Assembly (NCBI RefSeq): GCF_916619195.1
Contig: NZ_CAKAKL010000001.1
Coordinates: 124,001 to 188,000, forward strand
Length of the DNA stretch: 64,000 nt
From: Inquilinus sp. Marseille-Q2685
GTDB lineage: Bacteria; Pseudomonadota; Alphaproteobacteria; DSM-16000; Inquilinaceae
Reading direction: 5' to 3'
Shown: positions 1 to 8,883 of the stretch, piece after piece
How the letters are laid out: each line of letters starts with the position of its first letter
Numbering within the stretch: position 1 is the stretch's first letter
Translations under genes and position numbers: made by a program
The notes under the pieces: generated by a model
The model's database searches: none
What the model was told of the DNA's origin: nothing
Seen by the model: only the letters and a program-made list of their open reading frames with translations

Positions 1-21
1 GCCTCTAATCGACCCGACAGG

Positions 22-44
22 CGCGCCGCCGCCCGGGCGGCGCG
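22..44. other. GC-rich hairpin upstream of the permease gene
   Basis: Two 9-nt arms (22-30 and 36-44) are perfect reverse complements around a 5-nt loop, with no T tract after them. In choline importer operons a binding-protein gene usually lies just upstream, and a TAA at 6-8 could be its stop, but too little sequence is present to show that. The hairpin may limit read-through or protect the 3' end of the upstream message. Confidence 0.4.
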
Positions 45-77
45 TCGTCCAAACGTCCGGAACAAGAAGGACGCCGC

Positions 78-935
78 ATGGACGAACTGAGCGCGCTGTT
101 GTCCCAGAAGATCCCGCTCGGGCTATGGATCAAGCACCTGACGGATTTCCTGACCGACAATTTCGCCAGCGTCTTCGATGCCATCTCGATCGGCCTCGGC
201 ACCGCGATCGAATGGCTGATCGACGTGTTCCTGTGGCCGCCGCCGCTGGTCTTCATAGCCATTGTCGCCGTCCTGGCCTACCTGCTGCACCGGCGCTGGC
301 AGCTGGTCGCCCTGGTCGTGATCGGGTTCCTCCTGATCCTCAATCTCGGCTACTGGACCGAGACCATGCAGACCCTGGCGCTGGTGATCTGCGCCACCTT
401 CCTGTCGCTGTTGATCGGCATCCCGATCGGCATCCTCTGCGCCCACCGGCCGCTGGTCTATGCCGTGATCCGGCCGATCCTCGACCTGATGCAGACGCTG
501 CCGACCTTCGTCTACCTGATCCCGACCCTGATCCTGTTCGGGCTGGGCGTCGCGCCGGGCCTGATCTCGACGGTGGTCTTCGCCGTGGCCGCGCCGATCC
601 GCCTGACCTATCTCGGCATCCACGGCGTGCCGGGGCCGCTGCTCGAGGCCGGCGAGGCCTTCGGCGCCACCAGGCGGCAGCTGCTGTTCAAGGTCGAGCT
701 GCCGCACGCCCTGCCGACGATCATGGCCGGGCTGACCCAATGCATCATGCTGTCGCTGTCGATGGTCGTGATCGCCGCGCTGGTCGGGGCCGACGGCCTG
801 GGCAAGCCGGTGGTGCGCGCCCTCAACTCGGTGAACGTCCCGATGGGCTTCGAAGCCGGCCTGTGCATCGTCATCCTGGCCGTGATCCTCGACCGTCTGG
901 TGAAAAGCGAACGGCCCGTCGGAGGGGCGCATTGA
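78..935 (+). CDS. choW: ABC transporter permease, choline/glycine betaine type (ChoW-like)
   Basis: Inner-membrane channel subunit of an importer for choline or related quaternary amines. The 285-residue product has several hydrophobic segments and a binding-protein-dependent permease domain in its second half, with the EAGEAFGATRRQ stretch that contacts the ATPase. Length fits the ProW/ChoW family. ATG 78 follows the SD-like run AAGAAGGA. Its TGA stop shares one base with the ATG of the ATPase gene (935), so the two are translationally coupled. Specificity for choline rather than glycine betaine or proline is inferred from the ATPase, which resembles ChoV; the periplasmic binding protein lies outside the window. 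Confidence 0.88.
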   Translation: MDELSALLSQKIPLGLWIKHLTDFLTDNFASVFDAISIGLGTAIEWLIDVFLWPPPLVFIAIVAVLAYLLHRRWQLVALVVIGFLLILNLGYWTETMQTLALVICATFLSLLIGIPIGILCAHRPLVYAVIRPILDLMQTLPTFVYLIPTLILFGLGVAPGLISTVVFAVAAPIRLTYLGIHGVPGPLLEAGEAFGATRRQLLFKVELPHALPTIMAGLTQCIMLSLSMVVIAALVGADGLGKPVVRALNSVNVPMGFEAGLCIVILAVILDRLVKSERPVGGAH

Positions 936-2119
936 TGTCCGACATGCTTCCCGCCGTCCATTTCAACGCCGTCGACGTGATCTTCGGGCCGACGCCGAAG
1001 CGGGCGCTGGCGTTGCTCGATCAGGGCCGAAGCCGGGCCGAGATCCTGGCCGAGACCGGCGACACCCTGGCGGTCGCCGGGGCCGAGCTCTCGGTTCCGC
1101 CGGGCGAGCTGTGCGTGCTGATGGGCCTGTCCGGCTCCGGCAAATCGTCGCTGCTGCGCTGCGTCAACGGCCTCAACAAGGTCACCCGCGGCCGGATGAT
1201 CGTGCGCTGCGACGGCCAGGAGGTCGACGTCGCCAGCTGCGACGAGACCACCCTGCGCAGGCTCCGCGCCGACTGGGTGTCGATGGTGTTCCAGCAATTC
1301 GCGCTGATGCCGTGGCGCACGATCCGCGACAATGTCGGCCTCGGGCTTGAGCTGCGCGGCGTGCCGAAGGCCGAACGCGACCGGGTGGTCGACGAGAAGC
1401 TGGCGCTGGTCCATCTCGACAAATGGGCCGGCAAATACCCGCGCGAGCTGTCGGGCGGCATGCAGCAGCGCGTCGGCCTGGCCCGCGCCTTCGCCACCGA
1501 TGCCGACATCCTCTTGATGGACGAACCGTTCTCGGCGCTCGACCCCTTGATCCGCACCCATCTGCAGGACGAGCTCCTGGAGCTGCAGCGTCGGCTGAAG
1601 AAAACCATCATCTTCGTCAGCCACGACCTCGACGAGGCGCTGAAGATCGGCAACCGCATCGTGATCATGGAATCCGGCCGCATCGTCCAGGTCGGCACGC
1701 CGGAGGAGATCGTCACCCGCCCGGCGGACGATTACGTCGCCAACTTCGTCGCCCACGTGAACCCCCTCAACGTCCTCCGCGCCGAGGCGCTGATGACGCC
1801 GCTCGACCTGCTGCCGCGCGACGGCGATTCGATCCTGGTCGACAAGGCGAAGACCTGCCGCTGCCGGGTCGACGATCTCGGCCGGCCGATCGAGGTGCTG
1901 CAGGCCGACCGGCCGCTGGAGATCGCCGACGGCATCATCAACGGCGTGGTGCCGGGGCAGATCGCGACCATGCCGGCCCATGCCTCGATGCGCCGCTTCA
2001 TCGCCGCACATGAAGCGACACGGCAGCCGATCCTCGTTTTGGACGATGACGGCCGGCTGATCGGCAAGGTCGGGGAAAGCGAGCTTGTGGCTCGCTTGCT
2101 GCGAGGAAAAGAGGCTTAA
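935..2119 (+). CDS. choV: ABC transporter ATP-binding protein, choline type (ChoV-like)
   Basis: Nucleotide-binding subunit that powers the importer. The 394-residue product shows Walker A (GLSGSGKSS), the Q-loop FQQFALMPWRT, the signature LSGGMQQR and Walker B ILLMDEPFSALD. The last 100 or so residues look like a CBS-type regulatory module, as in OpuA/ProV proteins that sense ionic strength. A long N-terminal leader (FGPTPKRALALLDQG) before the ATPase domain is typical of the ChoV subgroup. An upstream in-frame ORF extends back to 125, but it overlaps the permease gene and is not used; ATG 935 overlaps the permease stop by one base. Confidence 0.9.
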   Translation: MSDMLPAVHFNAVDVIFGPTPKRALALLDQGRSRAEILAETGDTLAVAGAELSVPPGELCVLMGLSGSGKSSLLRCVNGLNKVTRGRMIVRCDGQEVDVASCDETTLRRLRADWVSMVFQQFALMPWRTIRDNVGLGLELRGVPKAERDRVVDEKLALVHLDKWAGKYPRELSGGMQQRVGLARAFATDADILLMDEPFSALDPLIRTHLQDELLELQRRLKKTIIFVSHDLDEALKIGNRIVIMESGRIVQVGTPEEIVTRPADDYVANFVAHVNPLNVLRAEALMTPLDLLPRDGDSILVDKAKTCRCRVDDLGRPIEVLQADRPLEIADGIINGVVPGQIATMPAHASMRRFIAAHEATRQPILVLDDDGRLIGKVGESELVARLLRGKEA

Positions 2120-2437
2120 AAACAGGAGATTAACTAACGTGATTGCCGCATTAGTTTAATTTTCCTGTCTCTGCCGTTGATCTATCCAGGCTGGTGGCGG
2201 CAACACAGGGCAATAAATGGATTGTCTCCCCCGGCGGCTTTCGATATACATAAAGAGCGCATTCAATGGCCGTCAGGTCACACTAAAAATTGCCACGGTC
2301 CAGGCAATTGTGACATGCGCGACCCTAGTGACTAGGGGGCGGGGAGTCAGACAAAAATTCAATGTGGGGTGTTCTGCCGATTGCGGCGGCGGGACATGTT
2401 CTGCTCCTTTATTTCTGTTTTCTGGGGGTACAGGAAT
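2120..2437. other. 318-bp gene-free region with imperfect hairpin
   Basis: This gap is distinctly A+T-richer than its surroundings. Just after choV, an imperfect inverted repeat (about 2122-2137 with 2151-2168) carries ACAGGA and TTAACTAA arms; it could end the choV transcript, although it lacks a clean T run. The rest, up to the sugar transferase start at 2438, probably contains that gene's promoter. I could not fix a convincing -35/-10 pair. The short ORFs here have no credible start signals. Confidence 0.4.
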
Positions 2438-2526
2438 ATGCAGTCCGACAGCCTCGTCGATACTGCCGCTGTAGATATTTCCGCGGAGACGCCGATTCGG
2501 ACGGCTCGGATCGGCATGGCGGCTAA

Positions 2527-3422
2527 GAGTCCGTTTGGAAACGGAGTTTAGTGAGCGATGCGTCGGAGGAGGAGGCTTCCCATGGCGACATGGATCATGG
2601 CCTCGGAGACGTCGATGCGGGCTTCGTAGTCGCGGACCAGGCGCCGCCATCGGGTCATCCATCCGAAGGTGCGCTCGACGACCCAGCGGCGCGGCAGGAC
2701 CTTGAAGCCGGCGTCGATGCGGCGGACAACCTCGATCACGAAGTCGAGGTAGGCGGCCTTGTCCATGAGCTTGCCACGGTCATAGGCGCTGTCGGCGAAC
2801 AGATGCTTGATCCAGGGCCAGCGCTTGCGGATCGCGGACAGGATCGTCTGGGCGCCGGCGCTGTCGGAGATGCCGGCCGGGGTGAGGTTCACCATCAAGA
2901 GGCGCCCATCGGTGTCGACGGCGACGTGCCGCTTGCGGCCCACCACCTTCTTGGCGCCATCGAAGCTGCGAACAGCACCAGGCGCCGGTGCCTTGATCGT
3001 CTGGCTGTCGAGGATGCCGCCGGAGGGGCTGGCACCGCGCCCGGCCTGCTCCCGGTCGATCATCAGCGCGATGTCATGGATCGTTCGGAACAGGAACAGC
3101 CGGACGAAGCGCCGGAACCACCAGTACACCGTCTGCCAGGGCGGAAAGTTCACCGGAAGCATCCGCCAGCCACAGCCGGTCCGGGCCAGATACCGGATCG
3201 CATTCAGCACCTCGCGAAGCGCGATCTCTCGCCGACGCCCTGTCCTGGCCGGCTTCGGCAGCAGCGGCTCGACTTGCGACCATTCCTCATCCGTCAGGTC
3301 GGTCGGATAGCGACGCGTCTTCTTCTCGATCTCGGCCATCCGGCCACGGCTCGTTGCTGTCCACATCCACAGCTTGAATCACGAGCTCGCTTAAAACACC
3401 AGCCCTGTTTCCAAACAGGCTC
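2527..3422 (-). mobile_element. Insertion sequence, IS5 family (IS427/IS1031-like), 896 bp
   Basis: The boundaries are defined by related ends: 2527 begins GAGTCCGTTTGGAAAC and the other end, read inwards from 3422, begins GAGCCTGTTTGGAAAC. The 3-bp target duplication TAA flanks it at 2524-2526 and 3423-3425. Each terminus also contains its own short palindrome centred on the TTTGGAAA core. The element carries one transposase gene reading leftwards, opposite to the interrupted gene. Intact ends, an uninterrupted transposase and an exact duplication suggest a recent insertion. Confidence 0.93.
2548..3339 (-). CDS. IS5-family DDE transposase
   Basis: Cut-and-paste transposase of the element that surrounds it. 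The product starts MAEIEKKTRRYPTDL and shows the IS5-type N-terminal helix-turn-helix region (TDEEWSQVEPLLP, then LNAIRYLARTGCGWRMLP). The catalytic acids lie in ILDSQTIK, LFADSAYDRG and VVERTFGWM, the last being the Y-less R-E-K-type C-terminal block of the family. I chose the internal ATG at 3339 because the family begins there; an in-frame ATG at 3366 would add nine residues, and neither has a strong SD. The frame is complete, with no programmed frameshift needed. Confidence 0.9.
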   Translation of the reverse strand: MAEIEKKTRRYPTDLTDEEWSQVEPLLPKPARTGRRREIALREVLNAIRYLARTGCGWRMLPVNFPPWQTVYWWFRRFVRLFLFRTIHDIALMIDREQAGRGASPSGGILDSQTIKAPAPGAVRSFDGAKKVVGRKRHVAVDTDGRLLMVNLTPAGISDSAGAQTILSAIRKRWPWIKHLFADSAYDRGKLMDKAAYLDFVIEVVRRIDAGFKVLPRRWVVERTFGWMTRWRRLVRDYEARIDVSEAMIHVAMGSLLLRRIAH

Positions 3423-3432
3423 TAAGCGATTG

Positions 3433-4017
3433 ATGGATATCGTATTATCGATCGTCTTTCTGATCCTGTTTTCGCCGTTGTTTCTGGTCTGCGCGGCCAT
3501 GATCCGGCGTTCCGGCCGGGGAATTTTCTACAGCGACCGCCGCGTGGGGCGCGATGGCAAGATCTTCTACTGCCATAAGTTCAGGACGATGGTTCCCAAC
3601 GCAAACAAGCTGTTGGCGGATCTTCTTCAGAAAGATCCTGAACTGCGGCGGGAATGGGAAGCCGGCTTCAAGCTGAAAAAAGATCCGCGCGTGACCGCGA
3701 TCGGCCGCTTCCTGCGCAAGACCAGCCTCGACGAGTTGCCGCAGCTGTTCAACGTGCTCAAGGGCGATATGAGCCTGGTCGGCCCGCGGCCGATGTTCGA
3801 GGAGGAGCAGGAGCGCTGGGGATCGGCGATCCACTACTATTACAGCACCAGGCCCGGCATGACCGGCGTCTGGCAGATCTCGGGCCGCAGCGACATCGGC
3901 TATGAGACCAGGATCCGCCTCAACGTCGAATATGTGCGGAACTGGACGCTCTGGCGGGACATCGTGATCCTGCTCAAGACCCCGAAGGTCTTCCTGCCCC
4001 GCGCCGGCGCCTACTAG
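3433..4017 (+). CDS. Residual sugar transferase core ORF downstream of the IS
   Basis: An ATG eight bases past the right target duplication (3433) opens a 194-codon frame that begins [10 protein letters not shown] and keeps every recognised motif of the polyprenyl-phosphate sugar transferase domain. The insertion removed only a 30-residue, poorly conserved N-terminal leader plus the native promoter and ribosome site. No good SD stands before 3433, so expression would depend on weak initiation or an outward promoter in the IS. The frame is also open across the antisense strand of the IS back to 2552, which could give a fused product; that seems unlikely to be used. Confidence 0.5.
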   Translation: MDIVLSIVFLILFSPLFLVCAAMIRRSGRGIFYSDRRVGRDGKIFYCHKFRTMVPNANKLLADLLQKDPELRREWEAGFKLKKDPRVTAIGRFLRKTSLDELPQLFNVLKGDMSLVGPRPMFEEEQERWGSAIHYYYSTRPGMTGVWQISGRSDIGYETRIRLNVEYVRNWTLWRDIVILLKTPKVFLPRAGAY

Positions 4018-4147
4018 CCCGTCCGGCCCAGCGAAGGACCGATACGGCCCCGGCAAGGGGCCGTGCCCGTTTCCGCTTACGGCGGCTTCCGACTCGCTGC
4101 GCCCGGAGCTATAGGAGGGCGCGACCCGATGCGGAGGATGCCGGCCC

Positions 4148-5575
4148 GTGCCCAAAGTGTTTCGTCTGTTCCTGCTGCTGGTGCTGGCGGCCGGCCTGCC
4201 GGCCGAAGCGGCCCGCGCCCAGGCCGCGAACCGCAGCGGCCTGCCGGCCGGCGACATCGCCTACATCGTGTTCGACGCGCAGAGCGGCCAGCTGATCGAC
4301 AGCGCCCATCCGACGCGACCGATGATCCCGGCCTCGACCATGAAGGTCGCGAGCATGCTGGCGGCGATCGAGATCCTCGGCGCCGACCATCGCTTCACCA
4401 CCGTCGTCGCTGCCAGCGGCTCCGTCTCGGGCGGCGTGCTGAACGGCGATCTGGCCCTGATCGGCGGGGGCGATCCCACCTTGGACATCAATGACCTGGC
4501 CGATCTGGTCGGTCAGGTCCGGCAGGCCGGCATCACCAAGGTGACCGGCCGTTTCGTCGTCGACGACACGGTGCTGCAGGCCCTGCCGTATCTCGATCCG
4601 CTGCAGCCCCTGGCCGCCTCCTACAACCCCGGGCTCTCCGGCCTCGCCGTCAACTTCAACGCCCTGCGGGTGAGCTGGCAGACGCGGCAAGGGCGCATGG
4701 ATGCCCGGGCCGACGCGGTGGCGGATGGGCGCAACGTCACGCTGCCCTGGGTCGATGTCAGCGAGGGCGCGGCCACGCCCTATCGTCCGGTCGACGGCCA
4801 CGAAGGCTGGATTCTGTCGTCGCGCCTGCCGGACAAGGGCTCCGACCTGCTGCCGATCCGCTATCCGTCGGCCACGGCGGCCGAGATCTTCCGGTCCTTC
4901 GCGCGCGACGCAGGCATCACCCTGCCGGCCCCGGCGATCGGGTCGCGCACGGCCGAGGGCACGATCATCGCCCGGCACGACAGCGAGCCGCTGCCGGCGA
5001 TCGTCGCCCGCGTCCTGAAATACAGCAACAACCTGTCGGCCGAGATGATCGGCATGATGGCGGCGCGGCAGGCCCTGGGCCGCAGCAGCATCAGCCAGGG
5101 GTAGGCGGGCCGCACGCTGGCCGCCTGGTGGGCGCAGAAGCTGCCGCAAGTCGACTGGAGCGGGCTGTCGATCCCGGGGGGATCCGGCCTCAGCACCGCC
5201 GCCCGGATCTCGCCGGTGCAGATGGCCGCCGTGCTGATCGAGGGCAACCGCATCGGCCTGCCGGCGCTGATGCCGGAGCGGCCGGACGGCGGGGCCGAGG
5301 CCGGTTCCGGCGAGCCGCCGCCGCTCCCGCCCGGCCGGTTGCGGGCGAAGACCGGCACCATGGGCTATGTCCGCGGCCTGGCCGGCTATCTCACGGCCAA
5401 CAGCGGCCGGCAGCTCGGCTTCGCCATCTTCATCGTCGACGAGGCGCAGCGCGCCGCGGCCGACGCGGCGACCGATCCCTATGTTCTCGCCGTGTCGCAG
5501 CCGGCGCGGCGCTGGCTCGGCCGGGCGCGGGCGGCCGAGCGCGAGCTGCTGCGGCAGTGGGCTGCAGCGTACTGA
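4148..5575 (+). pseudogene. dacB: D-alanyl-D-alanine carboxypeptidase/endopeptidase (PBP4, peptidase S13) broken by an in-frame amber codon
   Basis: Periplasmic PBP that trims peptidoglycan cross-links. GTG 4148 opens a product with a signal peptide (FRLFLLLVLAAGLPAEA) and the S13 active-site boxes: SxxK at residues 63-66 (STMK) and SxN at 293-295 (SNN). A TAG at 5102-5104 ends translation at residue 318. The same frame then continues without further stops to 5575 and includes the third box, KTG at 401-403 (RLRAKTGTMG). The read-through length of 475 fits the family. The truncated product lacks the KTG box and should be inactive. CAG to TAG is one transition, so a recent nonsense mutation or a sequencing error are the simplest explanations. 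Confidence 0.85.
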
Positions 5576-5584
5576 CAGGAATCG

Positions 5585-6883
5585 CTACAGCAGGTCGCGC
5601 AGCCGGTACCAGGCCATCGCAAGCACCAGGGCCGGCATGCGCAGCAGCCTTCCGCCTGGAAAAGGCTGATGCGGGATACGGGCGAAGACGTCGAAGCGGT
5701 CGGCCTGGCCGCGGATCGCCTCGGCCATCACCCGGCCGGCCATGCCGGTCAGCAGCACGCCGTGGCCGGAGAAGCCTTGGGCGAAGAAGATATGGGGCGC
5801 CACCCGGCCGAAATGCGGCGTGCGGTTCATGGTGATGCCGACATGGCCACCCCAGCAGAACTCGACTTTCTTCCCGGCCAGGCGGGGCAGGGTGCGCACC
5901 ATCGTCCGCCGCATGGCCTCGGCCAGGCGCCGCGGCTCGTAGCCGGAATAGCTGACGCCGCCGCCGAACAGCATCCGGGTGTCGTGTCCCAGCCGGTAGT
6001 AGTTCAGCACGAAGTTGATGTCGGCGACGGCGAAGCCCGAGGGGATGGTCTGCTGCGCCAGCGGCTCGCCCAGCGGCTCGGTCGCGATGATGTAGGTGCC
6101 GACCGGCATCCCCCGCGACCGGATCGTGCGGTCGACCTCGGCCGACAGCGCCGGCAGATAGGCGTTGCCGCACAGCGCCACGAAATCGGCGGTGACCCGC
6201 CCCTTCGGCGTCTCCGCCGCCGCCGGCCGGCCCTGGTCCAGCCGGGTGACCGGCGTGTCCTCGAAGATGCGCACGCCGAGCGACCGCGCCGCCTCGGCCA
6301 GGCCGAGCGCATAATTCAGCGGGTGGATCTGGCCGCTGCCGCTGTCGAGCAGGCCGCCGACATAGCCGGGGGCATCGACCAGCGTCCGGACCTCGGCCCG
6401 CGACAGCATCCGGCCCTGGTGATAGCCGAGCCGCTCCCATTCGGCCAGATGGGCCTCCAACTCCTCCATGTGCCGCCGCTTCAACGCGCCCAGCACATAG
6501 CCCCAACGCAGGTCGCACTCGATGCCATGCTGCTCGACGCGCTGCCGCAGGATCGCCTTGGCCTCCTCCGACATGTCCCACAGCTTGCGGGCATCATCTT
6601 GGCCGACCCAGCCGGCGATGGTGCCGATCTCCTTGTTGAAGCCGGTCACCGCCTGGCCGCCGTTGCGGCCCGACGCGCCCCAGCCGACCCGCCGGGCCTC
6701 GACCAGAACGACGTCGAGGCCTCGCTCCCTCAGTTCGATCGCGGTGCTGAGGCCGGTATAGCCGCCGCCCACCACCAGCACGTCGCAGCGCAGGTCCCCG
6801 TCCAGCGAGGGGAAGCGGAGGTCGCGGTTGGCGGTGGCGGCGTACCAGGAGCGGACATGGCCGTCCAGGCGGACTGATTGCAT
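5585..6883 (-). CDS. puuB: FAD-dependent amine oxidoreductase (gamma-glutamylputrescine oxidase, PuuB-like)
   Basis: DAO-family flavoenzyme, 432 residues. The N-terminal dinucleotide-binding loop VVGGGYTGLSTAIEL at about residues 37-51 and the GWGASGRNGGQ block match PuuB/OrdL proteins, which oxidise gamma-glutamylputrescine or related amines to aldehydes in the cytoplasm. GHGVLLTGMAGRVMAE near the C terminus closes the FAD site. The ATG at 6883 was chosen because the family starts just before this N-terminal leader; the frame itself stays open to 7597. Two PuuA-like ligases and a polyamine aminotransferase elsewhere in the window support the assignment, but the substrate is an inference. Confidence 0.8.
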   Translation of the reverse strand: MQSVRLDGHVRSWYAATANRDLRFPSLDGDLRCDVLVVGGGYTGLSTAIELRERGLDVVLVEARRVGWGASGRNGGQAVTGFNKEIGTIAGWVGQDDARKLWDMSEEAKAILRQRVEQHGIECDLRWGYVLGALKRRHMEELEAHLAEWERLGYHQGRMLSRAEVRTLVDAPGYVGGLLDSGSGQIHPLNYALGLAEAARSLGVRIFEDTPVTRLDQGRPAAAETPKGRVTADFVALCGNAYLPALSAEVDRTIRSRGMPVGTYIIATEPLGEPLAQQTIPSGFAVADINFVLNYYRLGHDTRMLFGGGVSYSGYEPRRLAEAMRRTMVRTLPRLAGKKVEFCWGGHVGITMNRTPHFGRVAPHIFFAQGFSGHGVLLTGMAGRVMAEAIRGQADRFDVFARIPHQPFPGGRLLRMPALVLAMAWYRLRDLL

Positions 6884-7053
6884 GACACGGTGATTGTGGC
6901 CTCGGATGGCGCCCTGAATAGCTGGGCGAGGTCGCGCCGGCCAGCCGGGCGGACGCCCGGTCCGGCATGTCCTGCCCGCATGACGGGAGCCCAGGGCAGC
7001 CCGGACGGCTGTTCGCTTGTCCACGCCGGACGGACGGGCAAGAATAGGATCAT

Positions 7054-8874
7054 ATGCCGAGACCCGTTGGGGTGCCCTTGCCCGTGCACATGCAGATTCG
7101 CGAGGTGATCGAGGCGATGGTCCTGACCTTCGTCCTGGCGGTGCTCGGCATCGCCACGCGAGGGCTGGAACCGCTCGCCCTGTTCTGGCCGGCGAACGGC
7201 GCCCTGATCGCCTGGTTCCTGCGCCGACCCACCCGCCGGCACCCGCTCTGCTGGGCCGGTGTGGCCGTCGCCTTCGTCGCGGCGGATCTGTGCTACGGGC
7301 GCAGCCTCTTGCTGGCAGCGGTGCTGCTGCTGTCCAACCTCGCCGAGATCGCCGTCGGGCTGCTCCTCCTGGCGCCGCTCGGGCCGGAGGACAGGGAGCT
7401 CGACCATCCATCCGCGGTGCTGCGCGTGGGGGGCACCTGCATCGTCTCGGCCCTGGCCGGCGGCGTCGTCTCGGCGCTCGGCTTCGCCCTGCTCGGGGAC
7501 GCCGCGATCCTTCTGAACACCGGAACCTGGTGGATGTCGGAGGTCGCGGCCCTGGCGGCGGTGCTTCCGCTGGCGCTGACCCTGCCGTCGCGACCATGGT
7601 CGTCCGGCTGGCTCTCCCGCGCCATCCGCCTGGATCTGCCCGAGCTGGCGGGGCCTCTGGCTCTGCTGATCCTGATGGCGGCGCTGGGCGTGGCCACCGG
7701 CGGGATCGGGACCACCGGATACCTGCTGCTGCCGCTGATCTGGTCGGCGATGAGGGCCGGCATCTTCGCCACCACGGTGCTGGCCGCGCTGGCCGGGCTG
7801 TGGATCTTCGCGGCCCTCGGCCTCGGCCTCGACCGGCTGCCGTCGCAGACCCTGGCCGAGGACCCGCTGCGGATCCTGCTGTCCGTCCGCCTGTCCGTCG
7901 CGCTGATCTCTCTGGCCGCGGTCCTGGTCGCCAGCATCATGGCGACGCGCCGGCGGATCGAGCTGCGGCTGGCCGAGAGTGAGAATCGCCTGGCTCTGGC
8001 CTTCGAAGGCACCAATGACGGCATCTGGGATTTGGAGGTGCCGTCCCGCCAGCTCTCGATTCTCGACGCCAGCTCACTCACCGCCCGGAGCGGGGAGGCG
8101 CAGAGCCGGCCGCTCGACGACTGGCTGCGTCGGGTCCATCCGGAGGACCGGGAACAGGCGACAGCGGCGCTGGAGGAGCATCTGGCCGGCCGGTCCGCGG
8201 GCTGCGTCGTCGAATATCGCTGGCCGGCACCCGATGGCCGCTGGATCTGGCTGCTGGCGCGGGGGCGGGCGGTCGAGCACGACGCCGACGGCCGACCCCT
8301 GCGCGTCGTCGGTTCCTTCATGGATGTCTCCGCCCGCAAGGCGCTGGAGCAGAAGATCGAATACATGGCCAACCACGACGCGCTGACCGGGCTGGCGAAC
8401 CGGCATGCGCTGGACGCGGCGCTGCGCGACCGGATCGCGGCCTGGCGCAGCCGGTCGGCTGGCGCCGTGCTGATGGTGATCGATCTCGACGGCTTCAAGG
8501 CGGTCAATGACGGACACGGCCATCTGGCCGGCGACGCCGTGCTGCGCGCGCTGGCGCAGCGCCTGCAGGAGATCCTGCCGGGGGAGATGGTGGCGGCGCG
8601 GATCGGCGGCGACGAGTTCGCCCTGATCGGTGATGAGCTGAGCGCCGGGGAAGTCGACGCCCTGGCCGAACGGATCGAATCGGCCTTGGCCGTCCCGATC
8701 CCGGTCGGGGCTGGGACGGTCTCGGTCGGCGCCAGCATCGGCTGGGCCTTCCTGCCCGCCGATGCCGAGGATGAGCACGGGCTGTCGGCCGTGGCCGACA
8801 GCCGGCTCTATGCGGCGAAGCAGCGGCTCCGGCGCGGAGCGGCAGCGGAACCACCGTCGCGCGCCTCGGCATAG
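7054..8874 (+). CDS. Diguanylate cyclase with MASE1 sensor, PAS and GGDEF domains
   Basis: Inner-membrane signalling protein, 606 residues, that makes cyclic di-GMP from GTP. Residues to about 285 form a MASE1-type block of hydrophobic helices. A PAS/PAC domain (about 305-425) includes WRWIWLLARGRAV-like sequence. The GGDEF domain begins at NHDALTGLANRHALD; the active-site GGDEF is at about 518-522. The allosteric inhibition site (RxxD five residues before GGDEF) is absent: PGEM stands there. Start at ATG 7054; ATG 7090 is an alternative. It is transcribed divergently from the amine oxidase. The stimulus is unknown. Confidence 0.9.
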   Translation: MPRPVGVPLPVHMQIREVIEAMVLTFVLAVLGIATRGLEPLALFWPANGALIAWFLRRPTRRHPLCWAGVAVAFVAADLCYGRSLLLAAVLLLSNLAEIAVGLLLLAPLGPEDRELDHPSAVLRVGGTCIVSALAGGVVSALGFALLGDAAILLNTGTWWMSEVAALAAVLPLALTLPSRPWSSGWLSRAIRLDLPELAGPLALLILMAALGVATGGIGTTGYLLLPLIWSAMRAGIFATTVLAALAGLWIFAALGLGLDRLPSQTLAEDPLRILLSVRLSVALISLAAVLVASIMATRRRIELRLAESENRLALAFEGTNDGIWDLEVPSRQLSILDASSLTARSGEAQSRPLDDWLRRVHPEDREQATAALEEHLAGRSAGCVVEYRWPAPDGRWIWLLARGRAVEHDADGRPLRVVGSFMDVSARKALEQKIEYMANHDALTGLANRHALDAALRDRIAAWRSRSAGAVLMVIDLDGFKAVNDGHGHLAGDAVLRALAQRLQEILPGEMVAARIGGDEFALIGDELSAGEVDALAERIESALAVPIPVGAGTVSVGASIGWAFLPADAEDEHGLSAVADSRLYAAKQRLRRGAAAEPPSRASA

Positions 8875-8883
8875 CCCGGCGGG

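Larger units (their letters stand above)
2438..4017 (+). pseudogene. Exopolysaccharide sugar transferase gene interrupted by an IS5-family element
   Basis: Removing the IS (2527-3422) and one TAA copy rejoins the frame exactly: codons for MAAK run straight into RLMDIV. The restored product has 226 residues and is a small bacterial sugar transferase (WcaJ/ExoY-like polyprenyl-phosphate hexose-1-phosphate transferase) that starts repeat-unit assembly of a surface polysaccharide at the inner membrane. Seen motifs are the membrane re-entrant segment near [38 protein letters not shown] and the C-terminal [13 protein letters not shown]. The original ATG at 2438 is preceded by an AGGA-type SD. With the IS in place, translation from 2438 stops at 2551 after 37 codons. 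Confidence 0.85.

Noticed and set aside
1-77. 3' end of a choline-binding protein gene
   Set aside because: Only eight possible coding bases precede the hairpin, too few to identify a gene.
2217-2474. Short ORFs in the 2120-2437 gap and in 23088-23492
   Set aside because: They have no SD, no recognisable protein features and atypical composition for coding sequence in this window.
2552-4017. A 488-codon frame running through the antisense strand of the IS into the sugar transferase
   Set aside because: The first 290 codons are the complement of the transposase gene and have no start signal; openness follows from high G+C. Only the sugar-transferase part is real.
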